This document shows, piece by piece, positions 1 to 15,409 of a DNA stretch of 27,480 bases. Below the pieces are notes generated by a model, which saw only the letters and a list, made by a program, of their open reading frames with translations, made no database searches and was not told where the DNA came from. Both the position numbers and the translations under genes were made by a program. This DNA comes from Zygnema circumcarinatum (lineage: Eukaryota; Streptophyta; Zygnematophyceae; Zygnematales; Zygnemataceae): the NCBI GenBank assembly GCA_037447605.1, contig CM074804.1, positions 8,383,893 to 8,411,372 of the forward strand, written 5' to 3'. The first letter of the stretch is position 1. Each line of letters starts with the position of its first letter.

Positions 1-427
1 TTGTGAGAGGGAGAACGGTCGAAGAAATTGACCTGTGTGACTGAAAGCACAGCCCAAACTGAAGCTTTACAAACCCTGAGAATCTGCCACATAGAACGTC
101 TGCCTTTTCTCCCTTTTTCTTTTTTTTCCCGACAAGTAACAATCTCACCCTCGTTCGAAGGGTTTTTTATTTTTTTAATAAACATATAAAGTTGCTCCTA
201 TGAGAGCTACAAAATGAGGTTCGACCCACCTCTCCCTCCCTCTCCCATATCGCGATACATTCGATATATCCCAACAGGCATGCCAACAACAGCGACTTTC
301 GTCTCATTGTAAAGAGATGACAGGCGCTATCGCTGGCACCATCCTCACTAAAGAAGCAAACTAACTAACTAAACTAACGGAACTAATGACCAATGATTAG
401 CCAGTGACTAGCCATTTGGGTTGTTGA
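1..427. other. 3' flank of the GASA gene
   Basis: I see no coding exon here. The stretch lies downstream of the GASA stop codon on the minus strand and probably holds its 3' UTR. It is AT-rich, with T-rich runs near 110-180 and a small CGATAT-type patch at about 248-270 that resembles the ATATCG-rich stretch near 9.1 kb. Confidence 0.5.
166..171 (-). terminator. candidate poly(A) signal AATAAA for the GASA gene
   Basis: The plus strand reads TTTATT, so the minus strand has AATAAA about 257 bases past the GASA stop codon. This is a reasonable distance for a plant 3' UTR, but the hexamer is common by chance in T-rich DNA. Confidence 0.35.
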
Positions 428-884
428 CTAAGGGCATCTCCTCTGGCCCGTTTTCCGGTTCTTGAGGGACGCGTAGCATTTGCATTTGGAGAGGTTCCCG
501 GCGGTGCCAGGTGGCACGCAGCGACAGGTCCGGCAGCAGCCCATGCAGGAGGTGAAGCAGAGGTTGAACCCTAACCCTGACGCGTCACAGCGCAGCTTGC
601 ACTTGGAGCTGCACTCTGCTCGCATTGTTATTATTATTGTTGCACACAAACGCAGAGTAAAAAAAAAAGAAAGTGGGGGGGTCAGACAATCAATTATTGA
701 TGGTCTGTTGAAGCAACGAGAGATAAAGCGTTGAAAAAAAGAGCTATTGTTATTGTTATTATTATTATTTTTAAGTAGTTCTTACTTTGAGCATCCTCAA
801 ACGTTTTGATCGGAGAAGATGTGCCCTCTTTCATCAAGAGTTGCTCGATTTTCGGAACAGGCTGCGTCCATGGAACAGCAAAAT
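428..884 (-). CDS. GASA/snakin cysteine-rich peptide, 3' two exons
   Basis: Minus-strand exons are 786-884 and 428-615; the intron is 616-785 (donor GTAAGA, acceptor GAGCAG). The phases agree across the junction, and the stop is TAG at 428-430. The last exon carries the full GASA domain with all 12 cysteines in the family spacing: C-x3-C-x2-RC-x9-C-x3-C-x2-CC-x2-C-x-CVPPGTAGN, then C-x-CY and a terminal RCP. GASA/snakin peptides are secreted plant peptides, often hormone-regulated, with antimicrobial or growth roles. The preceding exon encodes a short variable spacer ending in TFEDAQ; its upstream edge (884, after TTGACAG) is a best guess. The signal-peptide exon was not found and may lie beyond the GA array. 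The family call is secure; the 5' structure is not. Confidence 0.88.
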
Positions 885-1035
885 CTGTCAACATTTTATT
901 TGAAGCGAAGCTCGCATGCAAAACATAGAACAACAACTTTCTTGAATGATTACTAGCAGGTTTACAGTAAAAGCTCCAAGGAAAGGATTTATTAATGAGA
1001 GAGAGACAGCGAGCGAGAGAGCAAGGGAGAGAGAG

Positions 1036-1254
<219 letters not shown>

Positions 1255-1458
1255 CCCACTTTGGAAAAGCCATGAGGGCGCATGCTCCGAAGCTGCACAT
1301 GATCCGCGGGATGGCGGATGCCCCCCCCCTGAAAGAGAAATTAATACTCAAATTAGAGGAAAAACAAGGTTATTAGAGTACTCATTTCAAAAAACAGCTG
1401 GAAACTTGAATGGGATGTCAAAACTTGGTGAAAAGTGGGAGAGAGAACACAGATCGAC

Positions 1459-2345
1459 CCTCTCTCTCTCTCTCTTTTCCTCTCTGTCTCTCTGTCTCCC
1501 TCCCCCACGTCCTTTCTTCCACTCTCTCTCTACCCCACCCTCTCTCTCTCCCTCCCTCCCACACCCCCTCTCTCTCCCACTCTCATTTTTTTTTTTTTCC
1601 CTCTCTTTGGTCTCTCATTAATTTTCCCCTTATCCGTATCTCTCCACTTCTAATTAAACTCAACATTCTATGTGATATTCGCCTCTGTTTGTCTCATTAC
1701 CCTCTCCCTTTACCACCCCCTCTTCCCCTGCCCCTCTCCCCCTCTCCCTCTCTCTCCCCCTCTTCCCCTCTCCCTATCTCTCTCCCTCTCCCCCTCCCTA
1801 TATCCATCTCTCAGCCTCTCTTACCCTCCCCCACTCTCCCCCTATTCCCCTCCTCTCCGTATCTCTCCCTCTCTCTCCCCCTCTCCCCCACTCCCTCTCT
1901 CTCCCCCTCTTCCCCTATCCCTCTTCCTCTCCCTATCTCCATATTTCAGCCCCTCTTACCCTCCCCCTCTCTCTCCCCCTATTCCCCTCCTCTCCGTCTC
2001 TCTCCCTCTCTCTCCCCCTCTCCCCCTCTCCCTCTCATCAGGTCGGCAGCCCACCTCAAGCGCCAAGTTAGCTATGAAAAGAAGACAAAATAGAACGCGC
2101 CACATGGCAGCCATCCCTTCTCCACTGCTCTCCCCCTTCCTCTCCCTCCCTCTCCCCCTCTCTTCACTGCTCTCCTCCTCTCGCTCCCGCCCTCTCTCCC
2201 TCTCTCCACCGCTCTCCTCCTCCCTCTCCCTCCCTCTCCCCCTCTCTCCGCCGCGCCTCCCTCCCTTTCCTCCCCACCAGCAGCCGCCACTCTTCTCCTC
2301 CCCTCCCTCTCCCTCCCCTATTATACCCCCTCTCCCCCCTCCCCC
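1459..2345 (+). repeat. CT/CCCT-rich low-complexity tract
   Basis: The plus strand is overwhelmingly pyrimidine, with runs of CTCTCT and CCCCTCT. Short normal stretches near 1615-1690 and 2041-2110 break it up. Near-repeats of a phrase with CTCTCCGTATCTCTCC recur, which suggests local duplication. Long serine/proline/leucine frames here are compositional and are not supported as genes. Confidence 0.9.
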
Positions 2346-3087
2346 ATCCCGCCACGTGTCCCCCCCAAAGGCTCGTTTGGAGCCCCCCTGGTCGCTGCGC
2401 CGCCGCGTCCCTTCGACGGTCCTAAGGGCGCTACGCGACAAGGGCGACGGTGCGCGCTGCGACGTCATGCGACCGAGATCCGACGATGTGCGACGTATGG
2501 AGGCCACGCGACGCTTGTGATTGGCTGCATGGCGCGTCGCAGGGCCTGCGATCGGATGCGAAGGAGGGGCTGACCGCGGGGTGCCGAAACCTGGGATATG
2601 ATTGTGGGTATGTACGAACAAGATTTTTGTACAATTTGTTGTCCATATTTGGGATTTTGCAGATTTCGATTTGGCGTATTTCTGTACGATGAATGTCGGT
2701 GTTTTTGACGTTTGGAATGGTGTCAAAAAAATTTGCCACGTGGCGAAAAGGGATGAGGCCAAAGATTGGGTACGTACAACTCTGAGATTCTAGACCTGTA
2801 CTATGACGCCACGTACCATAATGTGCACGACCATTTGAGATTTGGGCGTCAGCTTTTTTTGTCGTCTTGGAAACGGCTCTGTTTAAAGTTCCTGCCCGGA
2901 TTCAAGAAAGACAAATTTGCAGCCCCAGATCTACCTGTCAATGCGCTGTCACCGCCCCGTTCGTTTGTCCGCATATATTCCGATAGGGACTCGCAGGTCG
3001 CACTTCGGACCGTCCGATCTTCCGCGCCGACCTTACAGATCGGCTCCGGCTGCCGCCGGGACCCCATAATTTTTCGCCTCCATTAAG

Positions 3088-3140
3088 CCAATCCTTGAAC
3101 GTCACGTCACCACTACGTACACGTGGCAAACGGACATTGG
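3088..3140. promoter_or_regulatory. symmetric CCAAT/CCACG dyad, copy A
   Basis: The order is CCAAT, 9 bases, TCACG, 15 bases, CGTGG, 9 bases, ATTGG. The right half, read on the minus strand, is an exact match to the ER-stress element pattern CCAAT-N9-CCACG; the left half has one mismatch. In that element NF-Y binds CCAAT and bZIP factors bind the CCACG half. The two halves face each other, giving a 53-bp symmetric unit. Confidence 0.65.
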
Positions 3141-3415
3141 CTGCAGTACTCATTGTTGGCGCCACGTAGATCCAGCTTGAGTTTGGCGGCGAGCCTAGGT
3201 CGGTGCGAGCCAGCATCGTAGGTTGTCAGTGCCACGTGTCGAGTGGAGACTGCTTAAATTGTGTACAGCGACAAACTTCCTCCCACTAGACGACAAGTTT
3301 ACGCACACGTGCAAGTGCTCCCCCTTGCCGAGGTTCGCTAGTTCGCTTTGGAGGGAGGGAGGCGAGCCTTTTTGTCGTTTTCCCAACAAGCTCGTTTGGA
3401 CACTGCGAACAGGGA

Positions 3416-3431
3416 TGCGCCACGTGGCGCA
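3416..3431. promoter_or_regulatory. 16-bp perfect palindrome with G-box core
   Basis: The sequence TGCGCCACGTGGCGCA is a perfect inverted repeat centred on the G-box CACGTG, a bZIP/bHLH binding core. A related 10-bp palindrome, GCCACGTGGC, is at 2735-2744. Both belong to a local cluster of CCACGT motifs. Confidence 0.5.
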
Positions 3432-4646
3432 CGGGCACGCAATCTTAGAATATTGACCGACATAGATTACCATTGACTTCCCGTTCCGTCCAGTCCTGTT
3501 CCAACATTTTTCTATGCATCTTCAAACTGGGGGGCAGTTCCGTCACAAGGCATTGGTTCCATGCTCCCCCCGCGAACCCCTCTAAAAAAGATGTGACTTT
3601 ATCGAGCGCAGCCTGTTCTGAGTATGACCCCTTGAACTGCTCCGTCAAGCCATGCCATGCCATGCCATGCAAACAAGCACTCCTACAAACAGCCTTGGAA
3701 ATCAGTGAGCCTTAGAATGGCATCATAAAAGGCCCCAAAACCCCACAACCCCTTCAGTTTACAAGTTCTCGGAAGGCACACCCTTAACAAAACCTTCATT
3801 TAAAAAACAAACAAGGCCTCTTCAGAGTGCCTCCAGACCCTTTAGTCCTCTCTCTCGCTCCCCCCCCCCCTCTCTCTCTCTCCCACTCTCTTTCTCTCTC
3901 TCCTCTCATTTTCGTTGGTAGTTCGAAATCACGCTCGCCAATACGCCGGCCTACTACGGCCTTCTACGGCCTACTGTGAGCCGTAAGTATGCACAGCCAT
4001 AGTGGTCATAGGTGCACACCACACACGGCTGTGCCCTTATTCCTTCGATACCTCCACCACAGAAACGATATAAAGCCACAACGATTCGCCTCATCTAACC
4101 CCGCAAAGGACCGAAGCCTTCAGCTTCATCTCCCTTTCCATGTATCAAATTCTGCTTCCACGAACAGTTCGCCGCCCCACAGCTTGAGTTTCATTCACCG
4201 AAAGGAGGAGGAAAGGAAAGGAGGAGCTTCGACTCGGCCTCCATCCCCCACGTGGAATTTATCACCATTAACTTTAGGAAAGGGCTCCAGACTAATGAAG
4301 AGCTCATTTCGTTGATTCTTTGGCAGTTAAGCACATAGAAACCGTAAACCAACTTCTCCTTCCACAAGTGGAACCAAACCAAGCGAAGGCCTCCGCTCAT
4401 ATCTCCATTCTCCGCACATAGACACCGCGATGACGTCAGCGGCGTTAACTTCGACGTCATTTCCCGCATGGAACCCCGACGGGCTGCCCTTTTGGTACTT
4501 GGCCAGTTTTGAGGGCCAATAAATGTTCAAGGGATGATGAAAATATTGAAATTTACGGTTCGGTTCTTCAGCAGTGTGACGATCGATACGAGAGGTTGGG
4601 AGAGACAGAGGGAGAGAGAGAGGGAGAATATTCCAAGAAAAATGCG

Positions 4647-8997
<4,351 letters not shown>

Positions 8998-9002
8998 CGA
9001 GA

Positions 9003-9172
9003 AAGTATCGGATCGCGATATTGTTGAATCTATCGTTGAAATATCGAGTTGTGGTTCCTTACTGGAAGACGATATATCGATCCATCAATGATTTCAAATA
9101 TATCATAATATCGATGTGATGTCAATATATCGATATGTCAGTATTATTAGATATATCGAGATATCGGGTGCG
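9003..9172. repeat. ATATCG/CGATAT-rich segment
   Basis: At least eight ATATCG or CGATAT hexamers occur in about 170 bases, many inside near-palindromes such as ATATATCGATAT. This is far denser than in the flanks. The segment starts just upstream of the SVR1-like start codon, between the divergent SVR1-like and CRTISO-like genes. It could be a mobile-element remnant, a simple-sequence expansion or a factor-binding cluster. Confidence 0.6.
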
Positions 9173-9254
9173 ATTTGGGCCTCGCGGAAAGGCCCTGGAG
9201 GCGGCCACGTGACCGCGTCCACTCCCACAAAGTGGAAAACCTGAGAGCCATAAG

Positions 9255-9308
9255 CCAATGAGAACTCGCCACGCGTACAATTGTGTGCACGAGCCAAATT
9301 TTCATTGG
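9255..9308. promoter_or_regulatory. symmetric CCAAT/CCACG dyad, copy C
   Basis: The left half is an exact CCAAT-N9-CCACG (9255-9273). The right half is a degenerate CGAGC-N9-ATTGG (9290-9308), separated by 16 bases. It sits between the SVR1-like start (8997 or 8931) and the next plausible start on the plus strand (9399), so it could serve both divergent genes. A G-box CACGTG lies at 9206-9211. Confidence 0.6.
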
Positions 9309-9398
9309 AGAACAAAAGGGACGGCAAGGGCAGGATTTGAAGGCCTGTTCGCTCGCCTCTTGCACACTCGCGTCTTGTTTCTGTTGCAAGCTGCAGCC

Positions 9399-9469
9399 AT
9401 GGCGGCCTTGGCAGGTCACAGATTGCCTCTGTGCAGACATGGTGATGGCATCAAGGATGTCAGCACAAG
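9399..9469 (+). other. possible alternative first exon of the CRTISO-like gene
   Basis: An ATG in good context (GCAGCCATGGCGG) opens a 23-codon frame beginning MAALAGHRLPL and ending at a good donor, CACAAG|GTATTG. Splicing to an acceptor at 10434 (GGCAG) would keep frame with the CRTISO-like gene and give a 594-aa protein with a transit-peptide-like start. Against this, the stronger acceptor upstream (TTCTTCAG, about 10400) would put it out of frame. It may instead be a 5' UTR exon with an upstream reading frame. Confidence 0.35.
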
Positions 9470-10402
9470 GTATTGTTTGCATTGTTGCATTGCAATGCAA
9501 ATTTGAATGTCAGAGATGTTGAATTCAAGCAATGCAGGTTCCTTACAAACGGTGATCTGAGTAATTGGGAGTACATCATGACACGAACGACCTTGTGTTG
9601 GAGCTTATTGATCCATTACTCTGAGATCCTTACTGGCGAACCATTGAAAAAGCTCAGAATTGAAACGCGCTCAGCCTTGAAAATATTTGTCTATGTTTCA
9701 GTTTTCATTTTGTGCGAAGGAGGCGTAACCTGAACCATGATTAGAAGTCGAATTAGTTCTTGATGACTTCACACAACAAGAAAATTTACTGAGGAGACCG
9801 CTCAGCCAAGCAAGTTTTACTGAGCATTGTTTCAAGTAGCACATTCTGCAATATGTTTTGTTGTGAAGTCATTTGTGGATTGAAGATATGATGCTGAAAG
9901 GACAATGAAGAGACTCGATGATATATGCACAAAGCAGAACAATCGGGAGCAAATTTTCAATGGCCTGGTGCTGCATTGCAGTAAAGCACACAAATATCAA
10001 ACTATCAGCGCAATAAGAAAAAAACTAACATAGTACTGAAATTTGACTTGTAAGTCAACTTTCTTGCCAATGCCAACCACTGACGACTAAAAGAGAAACA
10101 GGTACGGCGACTTTTGTTGTAAGTTATGTCGATAAAATCAGGCAGTTTACAGTGTCTAACTTCGTCGTACAACCGTCAGCAGATGTGTCCTCTGTCAATG
10201 ATAACCAGCTTCACGACTCTTAATAGATAGAGGCTTACTTCACCTTTGAACAAAGCTTGGCCTCCCGCTCTCCCTCGCCCTTCTCTTCTATGCAACCAGG
10301 GGAGAGGAGAGGGGGAGGGGGACGAGGAGGGGGTTCGGATGCTTATTAGACAACTTGACACGTTCAAAAAGGACTGACAGATCTATTTGGTTTCTTCAGT
10401 GT
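9470..10402. other. leader or promoter region of the CRTISO-like gene
   Basis: I recognise no coding family here. If 9399-9469 is a real exon, this is its intron; otherwise it is promoter and 5' UTR. It contains a purine-rich G patch at about 10300-10333 and a strong polypyrimidine-AG acceptor (TTGGTTTCTTCAG) just before the ATG at 10403. That supports an intron ending there. Confidence 0.4.
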
Positions 10403-13400
10403 ATGTTTAATGTACGCATAAGTTGGCATGGCAGGAACGGGGCAGGAGTTACACTTTTGAAAAAATCAGCATTTTGTGGTCGTTCTTGGCCTCGACCTGG
10501 ACGATCTCATCTCATTGTGACGGCAACCGTTGCAGATGCGGGAGCTCCCGCCTTGAAGGGAAAGGCAAGTAACGAGATCTTCTTGCAGCTTATGAAAATC
10601 TTCTCCCGTCTTGAAGAGTTTTGTGTGTTTGCTTCTTTTGATAACTTCCGGCAATCACTGAATCGCAGGTACTCTTGCGTGTTTGCGTGCGTGAAATCCA
10701 GCGGCGAAGAGATATTGTTTTGGCTTTGTTTTGTTCAGGCTTCCGTGGCTGCCTCCTTGAAGGCAATATTGTTCATATGACAATATGGAATAGCCCTAGC
10801 CACATCATAGTTATTGCGTTTGCCTTGAAGACTGTGCCCACTTATTGACAGGCAGAGAGTGGAGAGCCTAATTTATTTCATGTCTGCGCCGTCCTGCAGA
10901 ATTCCTCACCTGATTTTGATACCAATGGTGGCCTTGCATCAAAAGGACGTGTGGAAGGTTAGCTGCACCTGGGCATTACTCTCTTCATGATGCGTTGGTA
11001 TTCTCACCCTTAATTTTTCAGATGCTTATTACTTTGAAGGCTTGATCGAAGGTGATGTATCAAAAGAGGGTTGTTTGTTGCTCCTTTTTAAACTATTTCT
11101 TTGGCATCTTGCGGTGTTTTCTTCCTTTTTGAGAGTAGAGGCCCTTGCAATGAACACTTTTACTGTTTGCTTTTCTATTTTCAACCATCCAACAGGAAAG
11201 CAAGAAGCCGATGTGGTAATAATCGGCTCTGGTATCGGAGGTCTCTGTTGCGGAGCCCTACTTGCACGGTATGGTGTATCAGTTTTGATTGTTGAAAGCC
11301 ATTCAATTCCTGGAGGAGCTGCTCATAGCTTCGTTCGAAACGGATATCATTTTGACTCGGGACCCTCCCTCTTCTCAGGCCTCTCTTCACGGGGCCCACA
11401 GGCTAATCCGCTCGCCCAGGTGAGAAACAGTCTTACTCACAGCAATCGATGCGTTCGATTGTTCATGTACAACGCACGGCCTTTATCTCCACTGCTTATT
11501 GACGGATTTCTTCTCAGCAATGTTTGGTGGTTGTTTCCGAGCATTCTTTGTAGGTTCTGGATGCCTTGGATGAGAAGATTCCATGTGCAAAGTACGACTC
11601 ATGGATGTGTTATCTTCCCGAGGGTGACTTTCTGACAAGAATTGGGCCAACACAGTTCTATGAGGTAGGTCCTCTACCCTGCCTCCTGGTAGATGTCGGG
11701 CTTCTCGCGCTCTCTCTCTCTATTTCTCTCCTTGCCTTCTCCCCTCTCTGTGTCACTCGTCCTCTCCCCCTCTCTCTCTGTTTTTCTTTCTTCACTTACG
11801 CTCCTGGCCCTCAAACATCGCAGACGTTTACAGAGATGACTTGTTGACCTTGTGACCATGTCTCGTAACTCGTTTTCGCTAGGTGCTGGAGAAGTATGCC
11901 GGGCCAAGTGGAGTGGAGGATTGGCGCAAACTCCTGGTCGGTCGAATCTCTCTCGTTTTCTCCATCTCCTCATGCTATTTAGCTGAGCTGCATCTTTTCA
12001 AGTAGAGATGCATTGGCAGACATCGCCACTTTGGGCTCTGATTTTGATTCACGGAAAAGACATAAGAGGCAACCCTTAGGCAGCAGTTGATCTGTAATAT
12101 ACTTGTTTTATGTCAATGAGTGTCTCATGTGAATTTTTGAAGGCCCTCAATGCCCGGATTGCTCAGTGTTGGGAACTCTGTGAGCTTCTTTTTGGCTTGA
12201 CACGCGGCTCATTGTGATTATAGAACCTTCCAGGCTACAGTTGAGCCACTTTCTGGAGCAGCCATGGCTCTTCCTCCTGCAGCTCTGCGAGCAGATCCAG
12301 GCGTAGTCATCACAGCCTTGGCCAGATACGGCCCAAGCTTGATTGAATCCTTCCTTCGAAGTGGTCCTGCAGGTCGGAGGCACTCTCTCCACTAATGGAT
12401 GCTCGTTCTCCAATAATGGATGCTCTGATTGACTTTATTGAATGGCTCTTCGCAAATTTTCAAAGCCTAACTTTAAAGATTTCTCAAGTTTTAAATCAGC
12501 TTTTTTGCAGGTGCTGCTGGAGCTGGAAAACTCATTGGGCCCTTCTCAGAGTTAGTGAAGGCAGCAGGCGTGCGGGACCCCTTTGTTCTGAACTGGCTTG
12601 ACCTTCTTTCCTTCCTCCTATCAGGAATCAAAGCAGATGGCACCTTGGCGGCAGAAATTGTGAGCAACTATTGGTCCCTTCACATGCCATAAGCTGCTCC
12701 TTTCAGTGGTTTTTGCGACAGGAGAAGCTAGCCAGATTTCTTTCATTTCTTTATACGCACATAACTCAATGGACGTTTGAGACTGCACGAAAGAGTTAGA
12801 CGGACTCGTACTCAGAAACGTTTGAAAATGCATTGCAGTGGTCGACGGCATTATATCCCAAGTAAGTCATCTCACAGTGGTGAGACTTCTCAAATTGTTC
12901 AGGTATATATGTTCGGAGAATGGTATAAACCTGGCTGCCTCCTTGAGTACCCAATGGGAGGGACGGATGCTATTATTCAAGCGCTTGTGAGAGGCCTTGA
13001 AAAGCATGGAGGGCGTCTCGCCCTAGGCTGCCACGTAGAGGAGATCCTTGTCGACGGCGGAAAGGCCACTGGTGTCAAATTGAGAGGGGGGCAGGTGTGC
13101 TACATGAAAGGGGGCTGACTTGCCCCTATGCGTTTGATTATTTTTTGAGACCGTTTCAGTCCTTGTGTTTCAAAAAGTGCTAACAGTATTGCCGTGTATT
13201 CCCGTGCTCTATCTGCCAATGTCTTGTATTGAACAGTAAGTAGAAGGTTCTCCTCTCCTAGAGGAGCTGACTTACATCCTTACCCAATAAGCAAGAACGG
13301 AATTTGAATTACAATCCTTACCCAATAAGAAAGCCCTGAAATTGAATTAGAGTATCTTGTAGACAGCTTCAGATGAGTGAATGCTGAATGTTCTTTCCTT

Positions 13401-14811
13401 GGGCTATCAGGTCATTCGCGCCAAAAAGGCAGTGATCAGCAATGCTTCAATATGGGATACCCTCCGACTGGTGCCACGCGGCGCACTCCCAGAGAGCTAC
13501 CAGAAAGAAGCAGCTGCTACGCCACAATGCGAAAGTTTCATGCATTTGCATGTCGGATTCGATGCATCGGTAGGTGGTGGTCTGCCACTAGCGCTTTTGA
13601 GCGAAGGATCATAAGAAATTGTTGGCAGTAAAACGGACGAATGAAACTTTGCCACTCCTCTTTCTTGTTACTTCCCCTTGTTCTAGGTTCGTGTGCGTGC
13701 AGCCGCAGGTTTAGGACCCATGTGCTCTCTCTCTCTCACTCTTTCTCTCTGTGCAACACATATTTCCTGCCTCAAGACACCTGTACAGACTTGAGAGGAG
13801 ATGCGTAGGAGAAAATCAATGGAAAGATGTTTGGATTGTGCAGGATGCACCGGATGACCTTGAGATCCATCACATTGTGGTGAACGACTGGAAAGTCGGT
13901 GTGGACGCTCCACAGAATGTGGTGCTGATTTCTGTTCCGAGTGTTCTCGATCCCGCACTTGCCCCTGCGGGAAAGCATGCCCTCCATGCATACACTCCCG
14001 GATCTGAGCCGCATGAAGTTTGGGAGGGACTCGACAGGCGGAGCCCTGAATACAAGCAGCTCAAGGAAGAGCGAGCAGAGGTAATGGGTCTCCTGGGATT
14101 AAATGCTTGCGGGGATTGGAAGAAGACAAGAGAAACGGAAGTAGGGCCACAAAGAGGGACAGGATTGGGAACGAGCAATGGAGGAAAGGCTAGATGAAGG
14201 GAGCAGAAATCGAGATAGAGAAGAGGAGATAGGAAAAGGGCGGCAGAGAGAGGGCAGGCAGAGGAGAGAGAGTGCAGGCAGAGAAAGGGAGAGAGAGGAG
14301 CAGAAAGAGAATGGAGGGAAAAGACGGGAGGGAAGGTGCGAGAATATGGGAAAGTTTTATGGCTTATCTGCAGCTGTTGACACTGTTTTTCCATGTGTCC
14401 GACTGTTTCCATGTTTCATATTTCCATTTTATTTCTATGGCTAAAAGCTGACTGGATGTTTTCCATGTGAATGTAATGGTTGATTCATGTCCACAGGTGA
14501 TGTGGCGAGCCGTGGAAAGGGCCCTTGGACCAAAATTTTCAAGAGAGAAATGTGAAGTCTCCCTTGTGGGGACTCCTCTCACTCACTCGCGCTACTTGAG
14601 GAGGGACCGCGGCACCTATGGGCCGGCCCTTCGGGCAGGTCAGGCAACTTTTCCGGGACCCGTATCCCCCATTCCCGGCCTTTACTACTGCGGCGATTCC
14701 ACTTTTCCAGGCATTGGGGTCCCCGCTGTGGCTGCCAGCGGCGTGGTCGCAGCCAACACGCTCGTGCCCGTATGGGACCATTGGCGGCTGCTCGACGCCA
14801 TGGGGGTGTGA
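10403..14811 (+). CDS. CRTISO-like (carotenoid isomerase-like) FAD-dependent oxidoreductase
   Basis: Exons: 10403-10568, 11196-11419, 11554-11664, 11883-11936, 12234-12372, 12511-12659, 12903-13094, 13411-13569, 13844-14080, 14497-14811. All phases agree; the total is 1746 bases (581 aa), ending in TGA. The FAD-binding Rossmann motif is at about residues 62-71 (VVIIGSGIGG), followed by PGGAAHSF and DSGPSLFSG. The C-terminal flavin segment is CGDSTFPGIGVPAVAASG at about 542-559. From memory it matches the plant CRTISO-like paralogue (Arabidopsis At1g57770 type), not CRTISO itself: it has YDSWMCYLPEGDFL and EWYKPGC. A basic, Ser/Thr-containing N-terminus of about 55 residues suggests plastid targeting. 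The true paralogue reaction is less settled than prolycopene isomerisation by CRTISO. Exons 2-10 are very secure; the N-terminus is not, and two donors (GTCGGT, GTCGGA) are weak. Confidence 0.93.
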
Positions 14812-14812
14812 C

Positions 14813-14857
14813 GGATGGACAGATGGATGGATGGATGGATGGGGATGGGTGGATGGG
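14813..14857 (+). repeat. GGAT tetranucleotide microsatellite
   Basis: Immediately after the CRTISO-like stop, GGATGGACAGATGGATGG and further GATG units form an imperfect tetranucleotide array. It would lie in the 3' UTR. A pair of AACCAGTCTTG repeats follows at about 14884-14894 and 14907-14917. Confidence 0.8.
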
Positions 14858-15114
14858 ACTGTTGGTCAACCAGCCCGACGCCTAACCAGTCTTGGTAAAG
14901 TTGCTTAACCAGTCTTGAAGTTCGGTCGGCCAGTCTCATGTGAAGTCTGGTTGGCCGTCTGTGTGACACTTGGTTTCTCGAGTGGTGTAAACTTCAAAGT
15001 TTAGTTCGCTTTCTGTGCGTGATTTTTAGGGTGTTCAGGGCATATGTTTAGTTCTTGAGATACAGAAAAAAAAATTGAAGGAACAAAGGTAGGCAGCATA
15101 ATGTGTTGTGCATA

Positions 15115-15128
15115 GCATGACGTCATGC
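15115..15128. promoter_or_regulatory. 14-bp perfect palindrome with TGACGTCA core
   Basis: GCATGACGTCATGC is a perfect inverted repeat containing the bZIP/TGA-factor core TGACGTCA. An RY-like CATGCA overlaps it on the right. It lies 300 bases past the CRTISO-like stop, away from any recognised start, so a role is unproven. Confidence 0.3.
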
Positions 15129-15409
15129 ATGTAGCGCAGCTGCAATGACGCTTGATGATATTGGGGGCTGGGGTCCATTCTTAGTCAATACGAGCGTTGG
15201 AAAGCTGCTGAAATGCTGATAGGATATCGAGGAGGATCTTGATCACCTTGAAGCAAGATTAACTCTACGACATAGGACAGAGGATATCGTTGTCCTCTCG
15301 CGTCGTCTATGAGCTTTCTGAACTGCTCTTGTCTCTGTACTACGACGTCGCATATGGAGCTTGCAACATGAGTCACCTGACTACAATAGAATCCATCATT
15401 TAAAAGACC

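Larger units (their letters stand above)
2346..4646. other. intergenic region without a recognised gene
   Basis: None of the frames shows a family I recognise, and the open frames are short. The region is notable for repeated CCACGT/G-box motifs between about 2350 and 3430 and for the dyad at 3088-3140. It also has a (CCATG)4 run near 3651-3671, a CT-rich patch at 3850-3905 and TGACGTCA at 4431-4438. The right-hand part probably includes the 3' UTR of the SVR1-like gene. A missing GASA first exon could also be here; I looked for a leader-like hydrophobic start on the minus strand and found none that convinced me. Confidence 0.5.

Noticed and set aside
1410-2762. Frames of 200-280 codons rich in Ser, Leu and Pro (plus) or Gly, Arg and Glu (minus)
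   Set aside because: Composition comes from CT-rich DNA, there are no motifs, and some apparent starts are not ATG.
10564-10571. GC-AG donor (AAG|GCAAGT) for the first CRTISO-like intron
   Set aside because: It looks like a textbook GC donor but gives the wrong phase; the GT four bases later keeps frame.
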